From NCBI GenBank assembly GCA_008729055.1, contig SDUX01000005.1, positions 1-64,000 on the forward strand: a DNA stretch of 64,000 nucleotides, written 5' to 3'. Under the pieces are notes generated by a model. It did no database searches. It had not been told where the DNA came from and saw nothing but the letters and a program-made list of their open reading frames with translations. The translations under genes were made by a program, and so were the position numbers. This document shows, in pieces, positions 10,250-21,289 of the stretch (positions within the stretch are counted from its first letter, which is position 1; the number at the start of each line of letters is the position of its first letter). This DNA is from Pyropia haitanensis (taxonomy: Eukaryota; Rhodophyta; Bangiophyceae; Bangiales; Bangiaceae).

Positions 10250-12352
10250 CTAGTGGCGCCACAGCATCGTTTCGTAAAACTTGATCGCGGAGCTCTTGTG
10301 CTGGCGCTGTCGGCGCTCGAAGTCGATCGTCGCTTGTTCCAACTGGTCCGGCTCGTTGAAGGATACGGCTCGCTTCCGCCGAGCTGCTGCCGACCGAGCG
10401 GCGGCGGCGGCTGCTGCTGTGGCCAATGGCCCTACGGTGGGGAACCCCAGCCGCGCCACAGACGTTTGGCCGGCAGCACCAGCAGCACCAGCAACACCAG
10501 CGGCACCAGCACTTGTCCTAGAGGCAGCGCCGTCTCGGCCGCGTGGCGGCGTCCAGACGACCATGCTCCTGAGCGTGCGCATTAGGTCCTCGAGCTCAGC
10601 CTGCCAATGCGGGTTGCAATACCGAACTCGGTCGGAGTTTGTGAGCGAGCTGCGCGTGCTGAACGACAGGCCCTTGTCGCCTGTCACAAACCAGATTCGG
10701 GCCCGCGAGTCGAGCGCCTCGTACAAGCGGCCAACGGCGACGACTAGGACCATGTCCGCCCCGTCATGGACGTCATTTGCAAACGTCCAGCCGTGGCGGC
10801 CGTCGTTTGCCAGCTGCACGAGCGCTGGTGGCAGCACCATCCCCGCCCCCGTGCCCCCCCCCCCCCCGTCCGTGGAGCGGTCAGCAGCACCACCACCAGC
10901 ACCAGCGGCTGCGCGTTTCCCAAAGAGGTTGCGCACGCCGCTCGCCTTCACGGTCACGAACAGGCCGACCGACGTGGAGAGCCACTCGGGCAGGCTGCTC
11001 AGCAGCCGCGAGAAGTTGTCCCCGTCTAGGGCGAAGACCCCCAGCAGCCCGCCCAGATCCAACCTGGAGCTGAACAGCCACCTCTTGTCGCGTGGAATGC
11101 TCGCCAAAAGTTTGGGGCTACCGAATAGCGCGTGCGTCACAAAACGGCGCGGCACGCGAGGCGCCGTGCACAGCCACTGGTGGCCTAGCTGGCGCGAGCT
11201 TACCGCATCGCTCTCCGCTACAGCGAACCAATTGACAGCGTCGGGTGGGCGGCCGCGCTCGAGCGCGGGCGTGTGGCCACCCAAGCACTTGAAGCACGAC
11301 CGACGGCATGTCGATGCGCTACCGCCCACACTAGCGGCGCCCAACCCGCGCTCCACGCGTTGCATGGCGGCGCTGCCAGCCAAGTTGGCGTTGGCGCGGC
11401 CGCCGTCGCGTCTGCCATCAGGATGTCCCCACCAGCCGCTGCGGCCGCCGCCGCCGCCCCCGCACGCGTAACCGACACCACCACCGTCGGCGTACGCTCC
11501 GCCGCCGCCGCCGTCGCCATTGCCATCGGCGCGGCCAGCATCGCGCGCGGTGCCACCGTGGCGACGGTTGTCGAATGCGCCGAGGAAGGCTCCCGCGCCA
11601 GCGCTGCGGCCGTCATGGTTGTCGTCAAATTTGACAAAACGATCCCGCCACCGTCTTGGATGGTCACGGTCCAAGCCGTCTCGCACCGGACGTGGCTGCT
11701 GGCGTCGGTACTGCGGCTGCGGCGCGAATAGTTCGGCGTGGTGGCAGTGTTGCTGATGTTGCCGGTACTACTCGGGTGGCTGCTCGGGTGGCACCCGGCG
11801 CACCTGGACGTGCTGCTGCTGGTGCTGGGCGTGCTTGTGCTGCTGGTGCTGCTCGTGCTGCTGATGATGCTCGCGGCGCTGCTGCTCGCGGCGCTGGTGC
11901 TGCAGCTGCCGCTGCTGCTGCTGCTATTGCTGCTGCAGCACATCCGAATAGGACTGCCTGCACCGCGGCGAAAGAGGGGCAGAGTGCGCATTCGCGGCTC
12001 GCTGCGCCGCCGCCACCGTGTCCGCGTCGCCGATAGGCGTTGTGTTGGCCACCTTGGGCGACTGCGGCGACTGCGCCGGCGGCGGCGGGGCCCGCGCAGG
12101 CGGCGTCGGCGGCTGCTCCTCCGCCACACCCGCGGCCGCCGCCGCCACCGCCACGTCGGGCGATGCCAGGTGTGTCGTGGCACCAGCAGCCGCCGTCGCC
12201 ACCGCACTCGCCGTTGGCGCCGCACCCTGTGCGCGGGCGGTGCGTGCGCCGCTGCAGCGGATCGTCGTCCCCGCCTGTGACGCATCGTCGACGAGCTCTC
12301 CAGCGGCCGCTGCCGGCGCCGGCAGTGGCAGCGGTGGCGGCAACGGCGGCAT
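10250..12352 (-). pseudogene. Gln-rich protein with PIN/NYN-like domain
   Basis: One frame runs through this stretch, broken by two TAG codons at 11924-11926 (inside a CAG glutamine tract) and 11768-11770. The N-terminal third is Ala/Pro-rich, then comes a Gln/His-rich block, a Gly-rich block and a Cys pair (CFKCLGGH). The C-terminal half resembles a PIN/NYN ribonuclease fold: LDGDNFSRLL with GLFVTVKASG at about 10960-11030, then DMVLVVAVGRLYEALD and IWFVTGDKGL at about 10670-10760. In PIN/NYN proteins the acidic residues of such motifs bind metal and cut RNA. The last 100 residues are basic. The stop codons could be C-to-T changes, so the gene may be dead, or it may be spliced around them. 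The function is inferred from motif pattern only. Confidence 0.4.
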
Positions 12353-12743
12353 TGGCGACGACGGCGGCGGAGGTCACACTGACGCCGGCGGCGGTGGCGA
12401 CGCCGGAGGCCCACCCGTTGCCGCTGCCAAATTGGACTGTGCCAGCACTGTCGTGGCAGGGGCACATGCGGGGGAAGCGGGGGCCGCCTCCGGCGCCGCG
12501 CCCGCCGCCCCCGCCGCGGTTGCCGCCCGTGGCACCGCCGCGTTCACTACGGGCGGCTGATCCGCGGCGCCAGGGATGATCGCCGTGCACTCGTTGGGCG
12601 TCGACCCCGGCCGCCCATGACGACCGCCTTGCACCCCCGGTCGCGCCCCGGACGCCGCATCTGAACGCCACCCACCGCTGCCATCTGCGACGCCGCCCCC
12701 ACGTCAGATGGTGCGGCGTCGCCCGGGTCGTCAGGGTCTTCGG

Positions 12744-13037
12744 CTAAAGCCGCCGTTCCGCCGCTGCCGCCGACGCTGCCGCCGCCACTGCCGCTGCTGT
12801 CGCCAGCGCCTGCGCCACCGCTCCCCCAGAAACTTTCTCCGCGGTGCCCGCGCTGTAAACAGCGTCCGCAACGGCCGTCGCTGCCGCTCTCCCAGCTGCC
12901 GCCGCGTCGTTAGTCCGCGTCCGCGTTAGTGGTCGGCGCCGCTTTCGCGGCCGTGCCGCCGCCGACTTCGCCGCCGCAGGTGCCCCTCCCGGTGCCAGCA
13001 CCGCTCCGCCCGCCGCCGCCGCCGCCGCCGTCGCCGC

Positions 13038-13094
<57 letters not shown>

Positions 13095-14018
13095 TGCCGC
13101 CGCCACCGGGACCGCGTCCGGCGGTGCGGCGTCGGTCGGGAGGGTGGGGTCGAGCGCCGACGTCGTGGCCGCCGCCGCTGCCGATGCCGCCGCCGCCGCC
13201 GTCACCGCCGGCACCGCCGGCGGCGGCGGCGCCGGCAACGGCGCGGCGGGTGCCGCAGCCGGCGCTGCCGAGCCCGCACCGGTCGCTGCTGTTGCCCGTG
13301 ATGGTGCAGCGGTGCTCAGTATGAAAGGCGCTCGGGCGTCCGGCCTTGGCGGCAGCGGCGGCAAGACCACGTTCTTCTGCAGGGCAGTGCCGCGCACGGT
13401 CGGCTGGTACTTGAGCAAGTACGCGTGCGCCGCCCACACGCGCCCGTCTTGCGCCGCAAAAAGCTGCTGCAAGCGGGCGGCCACGTGTGGCAGGCTGACT
13501 TTCAGCCACTCTGAGCGACGTTCCAGCCGCCTGCAGTTTCGCTCGGGCATGGTCAGCGGCTGCCCATCCACTCTTGGTGATGCCCTCGGCGGCGGCGGCG
13601 GCAGCGGCGGGCCGCCCATGGTGCTCATGACCCAGCGAAAGTCCACCTCGAGCGCATTGCGAGTGCGCGTCGGTCGATGCGGTGGCGGCTGCAGCGCCGG
13701 GGACACGGCAACAGGCGCGGCGGCGACTGTGCCCGCCGAGGTAGCCGCTGCGGCCACCGTGGTCGACCCCGCCGGGGAAGCCGGGGCGTCCGCGGGTCCC
13801 CTTCCGCCTGGCGCCGCACGCTTGCGGCTCCCGCCACCGCCGTCGCCGTGGCCGTGATGGTCCGGTCGACGCGATGGCGGCGTGCCCATGGTCCGTCCTC
13901 CACCTGCAGGTGAGACAGCGTCCCAGAGATGGGCGTTGCAGTCCACGTCGTTCACCACCACGTACACGGCCCCCGGTACGCAACAGCGCGCGGGCCGGTG
14001 CCGCAGTTGCGGCCGCAC
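12744..14018 (-). CDS. Ala/Pro-rich hypothetical protein
   Basis: The most protein-like part lies at 13300-13680: ALEVDFRWVMSTMG, then PERNCRRLERRSEWLKVSLP and LFAAQDGRVWAAHAYLLKYQ, which has normal amino-acid balance. The remainder is polyalanine and Pro/Ala sequence produced by a CCG tract. It lies upstream of, and in the same direction as, the PIN/NYN-like frame, so it could be a 5' exon of that gene. The segment near the start (VVVNDVDCNAHLWDAV) is followed by AG/GT, a possible splice point. I recognise no family. The frame could also be two exons joined by chance. Confidence 0.35.
13005..13100. repeat. CCG trinucleotide microsatellite
   Basis: Near-perfect GCC units with a few GTC and GCT interruptions. 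It encodes polyalanine in the - strand frame described for 12744-14018. Confidence 0.95.
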
Positions 14019-14596
14019 TTGCGTGCGTCGACGTCGGCGGGTGCGCGCGCGGGCGCGGAAACGAGCGGGAGCAAAAGGGGGGTGGATCGAGGAGGGGTAA
14101 AAAGGGGGGGGCAGGGGGAGGGGGGGGGGGGTTTAGTACAGGGGAAGAGGGTGGGGACGGGGGTGCAGGCTTGAGCTCGTCGCCACAGCCGCGATCCACA
14201 CCGCGATGTGGTGCACGTCCCACAAGCGCGGCGGAGGGGTGGCTCGGGACATGGGGTACCGGGCAGGAGGGCCAGCGTTGAGCAGCCGGATCCGCCCGGC
14301 CAAGGCGGATTATGCGCGCGTCCGCGTGCTCCCTGTTGGCCGCCACGAACGCGTCCGCGCGGCAAAAGCTGGCCAGCAAGCCTCGGGTCACGCTTCCTAT
14401 TGGCGCACTTGTTTGTGGCGCTTCCCACTGCGTGTTCTGGACGCCTCTTTTGTCATCAGTCCAATTTCCCGTACTAAGACCAGTCCACGCATTTGGCACA
14501 CCCGTCTTTCTCACCAGCTAGCCTAATTTTTGTGTTACGCGTGTTGCTCGTGTTGCCCGTGTTGCCCATGCTGCTTGTGCCGCTGGGCTAAGCACG
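14019..14596. other. spacer with G-run, no gene seen
   Basis: Contains G-runs at 14100-14131 that can form G-quadruplexes. After 14290 the composition is more even. No frame with domain content was found on either strand. Confidence 0.5.
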
Positions 14597-15530
14597 TCAG
14601 CGGAAGGCGGCCGCAAACGGGGCGGTCCGGTCGAGCGCGCCGCACGGCACCATGCCGACGAGCACCGCCAAGGAGGCGGCATAGAGGACGCGCGCAATGG
14701 CCAGGCTTCGGAGGATGGCACGTCCCGCGCGGGCGCGGCGGCCTCGTCGACAAAGGAGGCCACCTCGTTAAAGCCAATATACGCGAAGAAGCACACCGCC
14801 GCGCCGCTGAACGCGCCCGACAAGCCGTACGGCAGAAACGGCGGGTAGTTGGCGGCGTCCTTGTGCGGCACGTCCGCCGCGACGACCGCTACGACCACGC
14901 CCGCATACAGCAGCGCGGACGCGTTGACCAGCCACGCCGTCTCCTTCATGCCCCCCACCGTCACCGCGACAATGGCGGCGATGAAAGTTGCGGCGAGCGG
15001 GGACACCCCCCCCCCCATCCACCCCCCCACCAGCAACGCCGGCAGCGGCAGCACGGTCGCCATGTAGGCGGCCCAGGCGCGTGCGACCGCGGCGGACGCG
15101 ACGCCAAGCTCGATACTCAGCGCCCAGCCGACGAGGACGGCGGGCGTCGCGCCCAGCGTGGCGGCGGCAAACGTGTAGGCCCCACCCGCAGGCCGCCCCG
15201 CCGCCACCGTCCGCGATGCCATCTCGGCGTACGAGAGGCCCGTCGCGACGCACGCCGCCGCGGCGGCGGCAAACGACAGCACGACGGCGGGGCCCGCCAC
15301 GTCGCGCGCGGCCACGACGGCGCGCACAAAGACGCCCGCGCCCAGCGTGCCCCCCACCCCAATCATCGTCAGGTCCAAGAGCATTAGCAGCTGCGGGCCG
15401 CGGGGGGGGGGGGCGCCGGTGGGGGGGTGAATGGGGGGGGGGAGAGCCCGAGTGGCGGGGCGCCCACGACGAGTGCGGGGGCGACGGCGAGAGGAAGCGG
15501 CGGCCGACGCCGCCGCCGCCACCCCCGCCG

Positions 15531-15565
<35 letters not shown>

Positions 15566-15792
15566 GCCGCCGCCGCCCCGCCGCCGCCGTCGCCGACGGT
15601 CGCCCGGGGAGGCGTCGCCCTGCCACTGGCGCGCGCCGACGCGGTGGCCACCGCCGGCCAGAGCGGCGGCGGCGGCGCCGCGCCCGAGGTGGGCCCGTCG
15701 GCGGGCAGCAGCGGCTGCCGGTCGCCGCCGGTTGCGCCGCCGCCGCCGCCGCCGCCGCCCCCGCTATCGGCGGCGGCCTCCCCCACCCGCAT
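14597..15792 (-). pseudogene. cationic amino acid transporter (CAT/SLC7-like), frameshifted
   Basis: The frame from ATG 15792 has a Gly/Ala-rich N-terminus, then a classic APC-superfamily start to the membrane domain: LLDLTMIGVGGTLGAGVFV, followed by GPAVVLSFAAAAAACVATGL and YAEMASRTVAAGRPAGGAYT. This is how CAT-type transporters of arginine, lysine and ornithine begin. Seven or eight membrane segments follow, including GFNEVASFVDEAAAPARDVP. At about 14720 the frame shifts by one base. The protein-like reading continues in another frame (LAIARVLYAASLAVLVGMVP, then APFAAAFR) to a TGA at 14597-14599. CAT proteins normally have 12-14 segments, so the product would lack its C-terminal half even without the shift. 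A missing intron-exon structure is an alternative to decay. Confidence 0.7.
15525..15600. repeat. CCG microsatellite inside transporter N-terminus
   Basis: GCC units encode a polyalanine stretch near residue 70 of the transporter frame. Confidence 0.9.
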
Positions 15793-15809
15793 TGCTGCGC
15801 GCAACGGCG

Positions 15810-16510
15810 GAGCTCCTGAAGCACCCTGTGAGGCGGGTGCGGCGGGGGGGGTGGGGAAAGGGGGGGCAAGGAGGGGTCTCGCACGAGAGCGGCCCCAGGG
15901 GAAGCATTCCTGGACGAACATTCTATGCTTTCTTGCAACGTACAGTAGTTTCCGTGGGTGACGTATCCACCATAGATACCGCCGCGCGGTCTGTTGACAG
16001 GCGCTCTCAGCGCTGTTCTTAGCATAGCGCGCGTGGTCCCCCGGAGAGCCCCACCCGAGAGCAGAGCGCGCACTAGAGCAGCCTAACAGCACGGGTGCGC
16101 GGCGCGCACGCCGGACGAAGAGCTCCTGGAGCATCGTGTCAGGGGGTGCGGGGGGGGGGGGGGGGACAGGCGGGGCACGAAGGGGTCTGGTACGAGAGCG
16201 GTCCCCGGGGAATCATTCCTGGACGTACGATCTATGCTTTCTTGCAACGTACAGTTTTTTCCGTGGGTGACGTATCCACCACCGATACCGCCGCGCGGTC
16301 TGTTGACAGGCGCTTTCAGCGCTGTTCGTTGCATAGCGCGCGTGGTCCCCCGCGGAGCCCCACCCGAGAGCAGAGTGCGCACTGGAGCAGCGTCACAGCA
16401 CGGGCGCGCGGCGCGCACGCCCGACAGAGAGCTCCTGGAGCACCCTGTGAGGGGGGTGCGGGGTGGGGAAGGGGGGGGGGCGGGGCGCTCCAGCAGACAG
16501 GCGGGGGATG
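15810..16510. repeat. 310-bp tandem duplication, two and a part copies
   Basis: Copy 1 is 15810-16119, copy 2 is 16120-16428, and a third copy starts at 16429 and fades after about 80 bases. Each starts GAGCTCCTG(A/G)AGCA, contains a G-run, then CTATGCTTTCTTGCAACGTA and GTGGGTGACGTATCCACCA. The copies differ at scattered bases. The array begins just upstream of the transporter start codon (15792), so it may contain duplicated promoter sequence. Confidence 0.9.
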
Positions 16511-16674
16511 GAATTCTTTGCCCAGGCGTTGACCTGCCCACCCACCCTCCCCCTCCCAATCCCACTCTCCACCTTCCCCCCCCCCGCGCTCCCCGCCCCT
16601 CTTCACGTGCCCCACCCCCACTCCTCCACCATCCCCGCACCCCCCCTCCCCCAACCGCCATCCTATCCACACCT

Positions 16675-17070
16675 ACGTGCATCTGCTGGTGCCGGCTGCT
16701 TTTCACCCCGCGGGTGGCGTTTTTTAGCTGGAGTCTTTTTTTTTTGGCCGCGGCGCTTCGCATCTGTCTGTTGGTCGTGGCGGCCTTCACCCTGCTACAG
16801 CCTTTCTTTTGTTGCCGCGGCGGGTCGCGTCCGTCCGTTTGCTCGTGGCTGCCACCTTGCTGGCGCCTTTCTTTTTTTCGCGCCAGCTGGCCGCCTCTGT
16901 CTGTCGGTGCGGGCGGCCGCCCCACTGCTGGCTCGTGTCTCCTTTTTCCGCGGCGGGGCGCGTCTGTCTGTTGGTGCTGGCGGCCTGCCACTCTGCTGTT
17001 TATCTTTTTATATTGCCGCGGCGGGCCGCGTCTGTCTGTCGGTGCTGGCCTTTTCTTGTTTTTTGTATGC
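16675..17070. repeat. degenerate 67-bp minisatellite, about six units
   Basis: Units of 65-69 bp starting near 16746, 16811, 16880, 16949 and 17015, with an older one before them, share GCCGCGGCGGG, CGTCTGTCTGT(T/C)GGTG and a T-run. On the - strand the repeat reads as a Lys/Arg/Gln-rich 22-residue repeat, which I regard as incidental. Confidence 0.8.
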
Positions 17071-18334
17071 GTATCGTTGTGTTGTTGTTTGGTTGGGCGT
17101 GGGCTTGGGCATGGGCGTAGGCGTGGGCGTGGGGTGCGTACGTACCGTGGAGGGAAGACCGATAGCCGCCGCACTAACGCACGCCTGGGCTTGCGTTTTC
17201 TCCGCGGTCCCGCCCCGCCTTTTACTTTGTGCTGGGCTTCCAAATCCCCGCCGATTTCCCCACAGCGAAAATCCGAAATATATCTCAATAATATTGGAAA
17301 GTACCTCATAATGAACGTTCTATTCATCTTTTGTCACCGTAGGGCCGTTGTGTGGCTGAATCAATGGTGGCTGCGATGCGCTTGCGGCCGCGCCCATGGG
17401 TTGTCAGATGATCGCCGATGGTTTGGCCAGATTGCACGGCGTCGGTGATTGCGTGTCTCAACCGGGTGGATGATTCGCGCCTCCGGGGCAAGATTCTCTG
17501 CGATGACGGCGTGCTGGCCGTGCCTCGCTGGGCTTTCGGCGACCTCTGTTGAAAGTGTCGCTCGTGCGTATCTTTGGGTCGATGCGTGCGCGTACCTGCG
17601 TTTATTGTGCGTGCACGAAGGGGGGGGCTTGGCCCGTGAGTGTGTGTGCGTGCCTCCATGCCTAAGGGGACCATTCATGGGCGGGATTGCCCGTGTGGGC
17701 GCGCGTGCGTGCCCTGGCGTGGGGGGGGGCTGCGCGGGCCCTACGTGGGGCGAGCAGAACGCGCTGAGGGGGCGATTGCATGGGGGAGACAGCGAACGAC
17801 GAACAAGACGGACTCTTGGATTGCTGTGTCTGGGGCGTGCTCGGACGTCGGCCACCCGAACTGCACAGATCCACGACCGGAAGCTTACTTTCAGCATTCT
17901 GTCCAGACTGGGACCTGGTCTCTCCATTGGCCGACCATATTGATTGACTGCCTCGCATCTGGAAGCGCTACAATTTCAAGTGGGGGGGCCACATGACTGC
18001 CGTTTGACCGCCAAACAGATCCGCACGATCTTCGGTGCAACTTGCCGGTTATCGCGGGTCTGCTTGGACCGTACCTGCCCGCGGCAAGGCTGACCACAGG
18101 CACGTCCGTCGCTCTCCCCTCTGCTCGACAGACCCCGCCTCGCATTGTGCCATGCCTCATCCGTCGTCGCACGCGCGGGGCCTTGCTGGAGCTGCCGCGG
18201 GCTTTCGTGGTGGCCACCGAGGCGCACGCTGCGGCCGAGAACTTGACAAGCAACGACTCAGTGCGTCTGTGGAGGCCACGCAAGACGCATGGACGGGGAG
18301 TGGGCGCTCCAGCGCCCCATCCAGCACCAACCCG
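17071..18334. other. spacer, no gene recognised
   Basis: About 1.2 kb of mixed composition. TG-rich words occur at 17570-17720. Frames up to about 190 residues exist but show no domain, codon pattern or similarity to neighbours. The last 100 bases may hold a splice acceptor for the next gene (TTAATGGCAG at 18338-18347). Confidence 0.4.
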
Positions 18335-18347
18335 CTGTTAATGGCAG

Positions 18348-19211
18348 TGCCGCCAGATCTTTTGGAGAGCGACGTAACCACGGAGGACACTCTCAACGAG
18401 TATAGCCGGCAGCGCGCCATTAATTTTGGGGAGCGGTCGTCGAGGCAGGTGCTGCGGTTCAAGCTTATGATCTTCAATGCTGACACAGAAACCGTCTGGA
18501 CCACCAGCACTACCTCGCTGCCTGTTCTCATGCGGGGGCAGCTGCAGAAGAACCGTGGGGCCGAGGCGCTTTTCCAGGCTGCCATCTGGCACCCCTTCGA
18601 CGTGCCTGTAGACGGTGAGTCTTGTCGAAACGAGAGAGAGAACCTGTGGCGCCCTGCCAGCGACATGGGTCGGCTGTCACGGGCTGGGGCTGTCAGGCGC
18701 CCCTCCCTGTCGGCATCCCGGCGACGTTTTCCCTGCCCATCTTCTCGCCCGCCTTCCGCCCCGTCCCAGCGTCGCCCCACCTCTCGCGGCCTCTCTCCCG
18801 TCTGGTATGGTCCCTCTGGCGGGACCTCCTGCGGCTTTCCCGACGCCGTTGGATGGTAGCATCCTGGCGTCCGACGGGCGCCCCGAGCATGTTGTAAGTA
18901 CGGGCTCCTCTGTGATGAAGGAGTGGGAGCGCAAGTACATGGATTACGTCGCGGCCACGCGCAAGGAGGAGGAGGAGAAGGCAAAGGAGCAGCACCGGGT
19001 CTGCCACGAGGAGGTGCGCGGCATGATGCTGGCGCTTGGCGATAAGATGGTGGGGGTGGCAGGTGCCATTCACGCGCAGGCGCAGCCCGCCACCGCCGCG
19101 GCCCTTCGCCATAGCGAAAGCCTGGTGAGCCAGACGCAAGAAACCGTGACGCTGCGTGCTGTTGTTGTGAAGGTGGGGCCATTGCCGGAGGTACGGCGCG
19201 TCGGGAAGTGA
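18348..19211 (+). CDS. unrecognised gene, two joined exons, coiled coil
   Basis: A likely exon at 18348-18614 (ESDVTTEDTLNEYSRQRAIN, then LPVLMRGQLQKNRGAEALFQ) ends at a clear donor, G/GTGAGT, at 18615. An acceptor CTGTCAG at 18690-18696 keeps the frame and leads into a proline-rich part, then a charged helical stretch (VMKEWERKYMDYVAATRKEE) at 18910-18990 and an Ala/Gln-rich part, ending with TGA at 19209-19211. The true end may instead be a donor near 19170 that joins the next frame. No known domain is visible. The normal amino-acid balance and splice signals argue for a real gene. Confidence 0.45.
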
Positions 19212-19322
19212 GGAAGGACAGTTTTGGAGCAGTTGCATGTGGTCGCGGGCGGCCGTGACTCTCAAGAAGGCGGCACCCGTCCAGACCCTGACCTGGGACG
19301 GGACTTCCTCTCTTCGTCCACA

Positions 19323-19979
19323 ATGGAGCCGGATCTCAGGACTGAACGGATGCGGTCTCAGCCCCTAATGGACCAGCTTCAGTGGATGGTGCAAGTAGCG
19401 CGTGTGTCGGCAGAGGATTCAGGCCTTGTTGGGTCCGTTGCCATCAAGAGCATCCATGAGCGCGCGAGCAAAGCGGCTGGAGACGACCGAGCCGTGGGGA
19501 ACGCCGTCCCCACTTTCCCAAAGGAGAAGAAGGAGCGGCTTGCTAACATTTTTGCCACCAACGCGGACACGTACGTGCGACGAATGGACTGGCTCAGCTC
19601 CATAGTGCCGCGCGTGCTCTCCACGCCCGCCGCCAAGGCAACGGTTGAGGAGATGAGTGCCTTCATGTTGGAGGCCTCTAAGCGCATCAAAGTGCTGGAC
19701 GCCATCAAGTATTTTGCCGTGAAGCTGCAGTACAGCCCGGACCATCCTATTCTCTAGCCCGCCTCGGCCAGCATGAACATGCTTCGTAATATGCTGTGCA
19801 CGATGGCCACCAGCTACGGCCGCGAGAGCAACGTGGATGAGATGCTGCTCACTGCGGTCTTTGCCGCCCGCCTAGAGAAGAAGAGAATGCGGGTAGCACC
19901 ATGCTTCCACGCACCCGTACCGATGTCCGCCACGTATGACCACCATCTTTACTTTGTATACCTTTTTTCTTCGTGGTGA
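19323..19979 (+). CDS. helical hypothetical protein with internal TAG
   Basis: The frame starts at ATG 19323 and is open to 19757, where a TAG follows SPDHPIL. The same frame then continues to 19979 (MNMLRNMLCTMATSYGRESN). It is probably the 3' part of the preceding gene, same strand and 110 bases on. The sequence is mostly amphipathic helix (TVEEMSAFMLEASKRIKVLD). I recognise no family. Whether the TAG is the true end, a mutation or inside an intron cannot be decided here. Confidence 0.4.
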
Positions 19980-20342
19980 ATATGTTCGGTAGTTGTTTGT
20001 CATCTGGGTGTGGCGGTGGACCAGCGCAGCCCGAGCGGCTTGGGGAACATGGCGTTTTTGCCTGGGACACAGAACATTTCGTGCCGGCAACCCCCATCGC
20101 CACCACTTGGCTCGCTGCAGCCGCTTCTCCCGGTCCATCACTAGTCCTCCTCCTCCTCGTACCTGGGTACGTGCACGGCCCTGGGGCCATGCGGTTGCCA
20201 CCTCCCTCGTCGCTGGCACCTAGAACCCCCCCCCCCCCCCCATTGCCGCCGCTGTGTCTGCCGTGGACCCCCTCCCTCCCCCCCTCCAAGGTTAACACTC
20301 CCGCCGCCGCCGGGTACGTGAGGTTCCCCCGTCTCCCGCCCC
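19980..20342. other. C-rich spacer
   Basis: Contains a C-run at 20227-20241 and pyrimidine-rich sequence that may precede an acceptor site. No gene recognised. Confidence 0.4.
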
Positions 20343-20583
20343 CCCCCTTTCCCCGCCCGCGGGTGAGGTCTTCCTCCACTACACGACCCTGCCGGTGCCC
20401 GTCGCGGGTTACGCTGCCGCCAAGGTGACCCTGTCCATAAAGGTCGTCTTCACTGCCACCGACGGGCGAATCGAGGCGGCAAGCCCGAGAATTGGCAAGA
20501 GTCTCGTGCAGTTGGGCATTGCCGCTGGCCATCTTTTTTACGCAGCTGGAGGGGCGCCGGTGGAGAGGTGGGGCGTTCACTAA
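20343..20583 (+). CDS. short beta-rich ORF or last exon
   Basis: An open stretch of 80 residues ending with TAA at 20581-20583 reads VPVAGYAAAKVTLSIKVVFT then GRIEAASPRIGKSLVQLGIA. The alternating hydrophobic pattern suggests beta strands. It looks like the short beta modules at 34.8-35.4 kb. It has no convincing start and could be a last exon. Confidence 0.25.
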
Positions 20584-21289
20584 GCGATTTTTGTGACCAC
20601 CATATTTGTGAGATTTTGCGGGACGTCCGCAGTGTGAATTTCTCAACTTGGCCCCCAATGTGACCAACTTGACTGAAACGGTTCCAACCTGGGAGTGCGG
20701 TCGGACGCCGGCCATGACTTTGGTACTACTTCTGCCAAGACTGCCACAAGTTCGCGGTCGATACGTGCACCTTGATGCGTAAGAATTAAGGACGCGGCTT
20801 GGCATGCAGGACAGACGTGGGATGAGGAGAAGATGGTATGCGCCCGTGCTTTCCTAAGGCAGGAATGGTCAAGGTGGTGGCTCCGGTCGAGTTGAGCTCA
20901 GAGAACAATTCGGTAATGCAAGTCCAGCGAATGCGAATTCTTGGATACAAATGCTGGCGGGTGCTTCGGCCGCGGTTCCTTGTCCGCGCTCCAAACGCCT
21001 CGCGGACCAGGATTGGATATGCAGACATCAGCGCGGACATCAAAAGAGTACACTCCGACGATCGTCCCGGTTGAAACAAATCTGCTCGACGCTCAACTTC
21101 GCCAAGTAATTTTCAAGATCATGGGCGCGCCGGCTCCTTTTTGTTGCCGGCCGGCAAATAGCTTCAGCGCACTCAACGAGAGCGTGCACCGCAGCATAGG
21201 ATGTCACAAGCTAAGCCACGTAGTTGTGCAGATGACGACAGGTGGGTGCCGACAAGTTGCTCGATGAGCAGCTGCCGAGAGATTCACGC
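20584..21289. other. probable transposase relic, no clean frame
   Basis: This lies immediately 3' of the Tnp2-type relic on the - strand. Short - strand fragments of normal composition occur without a continuous frame. I regard it as the decayed end of that element. Confidence 0.3.

Noticed and set aside
12910..14514. A 534-residue - strand frame rich in Gly and Ala
   Set aside because: It overlaps the CCG microsatellite in a different phase from the better-balanced frame at 12744-14018 and has no protein-like segment of its own beyond the repeat.
16675..17070. Regularly spaced repeats as a CRISPR array
   Set aside because: Units are contiguous and degenerate with no unique spacers, and the setting is eukaryotic.
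16083..17327. A 414-residue - strand frame with Lys/Arg repeats
   Set aside because: It runs through the 310-bp duplication and the 67-bp minisatellite. The repeat in the protein is the DNA repeat in translation.
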